From an uncultured Bacteroidota bacterium (GTDB lineage: Bacteria; Bacteroidota; Bacteroidia; Flavobacteriales; Flavobacteriaceae), in the NCBI GenBank assembly GCA_903888655.1, contig CAISUR010000622.1:1-8220 (forward strand): DNA of 8,220 bases, given 5' to 3'. The notes under the pieces are model-generated. The model made no database searches. It was not told the DNA's origin and saw only the letters and a program-made list of their open reading frames with translations. Position numbers and translations under genes: made by a program. Below, piece by piece: positions 6,404 through 8,220 of this stretch (positions are counted from its first letter, which is position 1; each line of letters opens with the position of its first letter).

Positions 6404-6700
6404 ATGAAAACCATCATTCAAAATATTAATAAAGCCTTTGATCACCGAATTCGTTTGGGGATTATGTCAATATTGATGGTTAACGAAAGTGCTGATTTCA
6501 ATATGTTAAAAGAACTGCTTGGTGTTACAGACGGAAATTTGGCCTCTCATACCAAAGCATTAGAATCTGAGAACTACATTCGAATTGAAAAACAATTTAT
6601 TGGTAAAAAACCAAACACACGATATATTGCTACAAAAGACGGAAAAAAAGCCTTTAAAGACCATATTGAAGCTCTTGAAAAATTAATTCAAAAAAGCTAA
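6404..6700 (+). CDS. Small winged-helix transcriptional regulator (HTH_34-like)
   Basis: This 98-aa protein is essentially one winged-helix DNA-binding domain. The opening FDHRIRLGIMSILM (12-25) is the first helix; DFNMLKELLGVTDGNLASHT (31-50) is the helix-turn-helix with the recognition helix at about 42-54; and the stretch 58-76, with IGKKPNTRY, is the wing. A C-terminal helix (81-97) could mediate dimers. This matches the MarR/ArsR-related HTH_34 type (PF13601) common in Bacteroidota. No ligand-binding domain or metal-binding cysteines are present (there is no Cys at all), so metal sensing of the classic ArsR kind is unlikely. It sits between two transcription units whose promoters share a palindrome, and is probably their regulator and its own, since it seems co-transcribed with the 5730 gene. 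Confidence 0.92.
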   Translation: MKTIIQNINKAFDHRIRLGIMSILMVNESADFNMLKELLGVTDGNLASHTKALESENYIRIEKQFIGKKPNTRYIATKDGKKAFKDHIEALEKLIQKS

Positions 6701-6716
6701 CTATTTTTTTATTTAT

Positions 6717-6740
6717 TAACTTTGAAAAACAAAGTACTTT
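6717..6740 (+). promoter_or_regulatory. Promoter with overlapping palindromic operator, 6741 operon
   Basis: TAACTTTG (6717-6724) is a perfect TAnnTTTG box. Its ACTTTG (6719-6724) pairs as an inverted repeat with CAAAGT (6730-6735) across AAAAA, and the right arm continues into the palindrome AAAGTACTTT (6731-6740), ending directly at the ATG. The arrangement and spacing repeat those at 5704-5726. Transcription would start near 6730, giving a leader of about 10 nt. A protein bound here would block the promoter. Confidence 0.65.
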
Positions 6741-7409
6741 ATGACTATAAACAGATTAATTTGTCTAAAAATCTTAAACAAAAAGATTGACACCCGAATG
6801 GTTGTATTAACAACAATTTCGACCGTTTTATTACTTCTACGAGTTAAAATCACACATTCAATTTACTTATTATTTTTGCTATGGAATTTATTTTTAGCTA
6901 TTATTCCCTATGCTATTTCGTTACAAATAAAAAATAACATTTTAATAAAAAGAAATAAATTTTTGAAATTGATTTATTACTTTTTGTGGTTAGGCTTTTT
7001 TCCAAACACATTCTATTTAATCACCGATTTCGTTCACCTATATCATTCAAGTAGCCGACAATTTATATTTGACGCTATTTTACTATCTACGTTTACAATA
7101 GCAGGTTTCTACATCGGAATTGCTTCTATGAATCATATTCACACCATCTTAAAATCTAAATACTCTTATAGAATTTCAGTGTTCATTATGATAATTATAT
7201 GCTATTCCTGTGCTTTTGGCATTTATCTCGGAAGAATTCTTCGTTTTAATAGCTGGGATATCATTTGCAATCCTATCGAACTTATCCAATCCATCATCAA
7301 TTGCATTTCTATTTCAGATTCGTATGTTTTTACTGTGGTATTAGGCACATTGATTTTGATACTCTATCTAATAATTCACAATAAAAAAAAATCAACCTAT
7401 GGAACTTAA
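6741..7409 (+). CDS. DUF1361 family membrane protein
   Basis: The 222-aa protein has the features of DUF1361 (PF07099), a family of inner-membrane proteins with no known activity. Diagnostic motifs are LLWNLFLAIIPY (46-57), FFPNTFYLITDFVHL (86-100) and YLGRILRFNSWDI (162-174). Membrane helices fall at about 19-34, 41-62, 77-95, 109-130, 145-163 and 194-213, and the C-terminus is a short basic tail. The ATG at 6741 immediately follows the operator-promoter; a later in-frame ATG at codon 20 is possible but would cut the N-terminal segment. It leads an operon: the next gene starts 11 bp inside its end and a creD-like gene follows, which suggests a role in envelope homeostasis. Confidence 0.88.
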   Translation: MTINRLICLKILNKKIDTRMVVLTTISTVLLLLRVKITHSIYLLFLLWNLFLAIIPYAISLQIKNNILIKRNKFLKLIYYFLWLGFFPNTFYLITDFVHLYHSSSRQFIFDAILLSTFTIAGFYIGIASMNHIHTILKSKYSYRISVFIMIIICYSCAFGIYLGRILRFNSWDIICNPIELIQSIINCISISDSYVFTVVLGTLILILYLIIHNKKKSTYGT

Positions 7410-7722
7410 TTATAATTTTAAACAATTCCCTTTTTCAACACAACTCGCACTTTTTTGCTTTTGTATTGGGACAATACTTTTGGTTTTATTCTTTGTACTT
7501 CCCGAAAATGATGGTATAGTAATAACAGGATTATTCTTTGTGATTTTTGCTGTTTTCTTCAATGCAATAGTGCTTCTGAATTTAATGTACCAATGGGCAA
7601 CAATTCCAAAAGAAAGGGAAAATACTTCTATTAAAATTGTAATTCTATTGTCAAATGTACCGATTACAATTCTCTATCTTTTTTTAATAACCTACAAAGT
7701 AAAAAACAATTCACCTTTTTAA
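7399..7722 (+). CDS. Small three-helix membrane protein, unrecognised
   Basis: The protein is 107 aa long and strongly hydrophobic. Helices at about 14-34, 40-62 and 78-98 are separated by a short acidic turn (PENDG, 35-39) and a charged loop (PKEREN, 70-75). There is no signal peptide, and no catalytic motif can be seen. Its ATG overlaps the last 11 bp of the DUF1361 gene and the creD-like gene begins 23 bp after its stop, so translational coupling within one operon is likely. The neighbours suggest an accessory membrane subunit of the CreD/DUF1361 module, but that is inference only. Confidence 0.85.
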   Translation: MELNYNFKQFPFSTQLALFCFCIGTILLVLFFVLPENDGIVITGLFFVIFAVFFNAIVLLNLMYQWATIPKERENTSIKIVILLSNVPITILYLFLITYKVKNNSPF

Positions 7723-7745
7723 AAATAAATTTAAATCAACACATT

Positions 7746-8220
7746 ATGGAAAATCAAGAAGTAGAAACATCACAAAGTATCTTTCAAACAACAACCGCAA
7801 AAATGATTATGGTAGGACTGTTAACTCTAGTCTTACTCATTCCGTTAAGTTTTGTACAAGACTTAATTAAAGAAAGAAGCAATCGACAAAAAGAAGTAAT
7901 TTCTGAAACAACCTCTAAATGGGGAGAGAGCGTTTATTTTTATGGACCAATTTTAAAAATACCTTATAAAGATCCTATCACCTTGCGAATGGAAAATGCC
8001 TATTTTTTTCCCGAGCAATTAACAAACAATTCATCGACTGAAATAAAAACACCATTACAACGCAATATATACAAATCAAATGTATATACAACCAAAATGC
8101 AGTTTTCAGGAAACTATGTCGAACCCAATTTTAATAAGAAAAACATCCCCTCTGAAAATATATATTGGAATAAAGCTTCAATCATAATAAGAACTACCAA
8201 TCTTAAAAGTGTAAATGACG
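7746..8220 (+). CDS. creD: CreD-family inner-membrane protein (5' part)
   Basis: The ATG at 7746 opens a frame that runs to the window edge, 158 codons without a stop; the full family length is roughly 440-450 aa, so about two thirds lie outside. A polar N-terminus (MENQEVETSQ) leads into one membrane helix (about 20-38) ending LLIPLSFVQDLIKERSNRQ, the hallmark of CreD, followed by an external segment with SKWGESVYFYGPILKIPYKDP. In Enterobacteria and relatives CreD is induced by the CreBC two-component system and affects envelope integrity and beta-lactam or colicin tolerance; no creBC is seen here. In this window it is instead third in an operon behind a winged-helix-type operator. Confidence 0.9.
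   Translation, partial: MENQEVETSQSIFQTTTAKMIMVGLLTLVLLIPLSFVQDLIKERSNRQKEVISETTSKWGESVYFYGPILKIPYKDPITLRMENAYFFPEQLTNNSSTEIKTPLQRNIYKSNVYTTKMQFSGNYVEPNFNKKNIPSENIYWNKASIIIRTTNLKSVND

Overview
The window looks like chromosomal DNA from a Flavobacteriaceae member (Bacteroidota), probably Flavobacterium or a close relative. The DNA is AT-rich. Several genes are preceded by the Bacteroidota -7 promoter box TAnnTTTG rather than by Shine-Dalgarno sequences. One secreted protein ends in a type IX secretion (T9SS) type A sorting domain, and most protein families present are typical of flavobacteria.

Left part (1-1549). A probable C-terminal tail of an upstream gene (1-114) is followed by a hairpin and a textbook Bacteroidota promoter (TTG, 20 bp, TATTTTTG). 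This drives an unrecognised 243-aa protein (264-995) that carries an internal duplication and Asn codons biased to AAC. Right after its stop lies the strangest part of the window: an array with a 21-bp period (1012-1284, about 13 units). Its core is four near-identical copies, with degenerate copies on both sides. A perfect 18-bp inverted repeat with nested hairpins (1006-1139) is embedded in it. About 265 bp without a recognisable gene follow.

Middle (1550-5641). The RNase P RNA gene rnpB is on the minus strand (1555-1883), with a P1 stem that closes exactly, a -7 box and a terminal U-tract. Next are a secreted two-HKD phospholipase D-like T9SS cargo protein (2034-3692) and, 19 bp later, the house-cleaning nucleotide pyrophosphatase rdgB (3712-4305). 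rdgB converges on, and overlaps by 29 bp, a secreted M28 metallopeptidase of the carboxypeptidase Q type on the minus strand (4277-5641).

Right part (5642-8220). This is a plus-strand membrane/envelope cluster: a six-helix membrane protein (5730-6362), a small winged-helix regulator (6404-6700), a DUF1361 membrane protein (6741-7409), a small three-helix membrane protein (7399-7722) and the start of a CreD-family inner-membrane protein (7746 to the edge). The two transcription units, one led by the 5730 gene and the other by the 6741 gene, share an almost identical palindromic element over the promoter, ACTTTG-N5-CAAAGTACTTT. It is probably the operator of the regulator encoded between them, so the cluster reads as a locally regulated envelope module.
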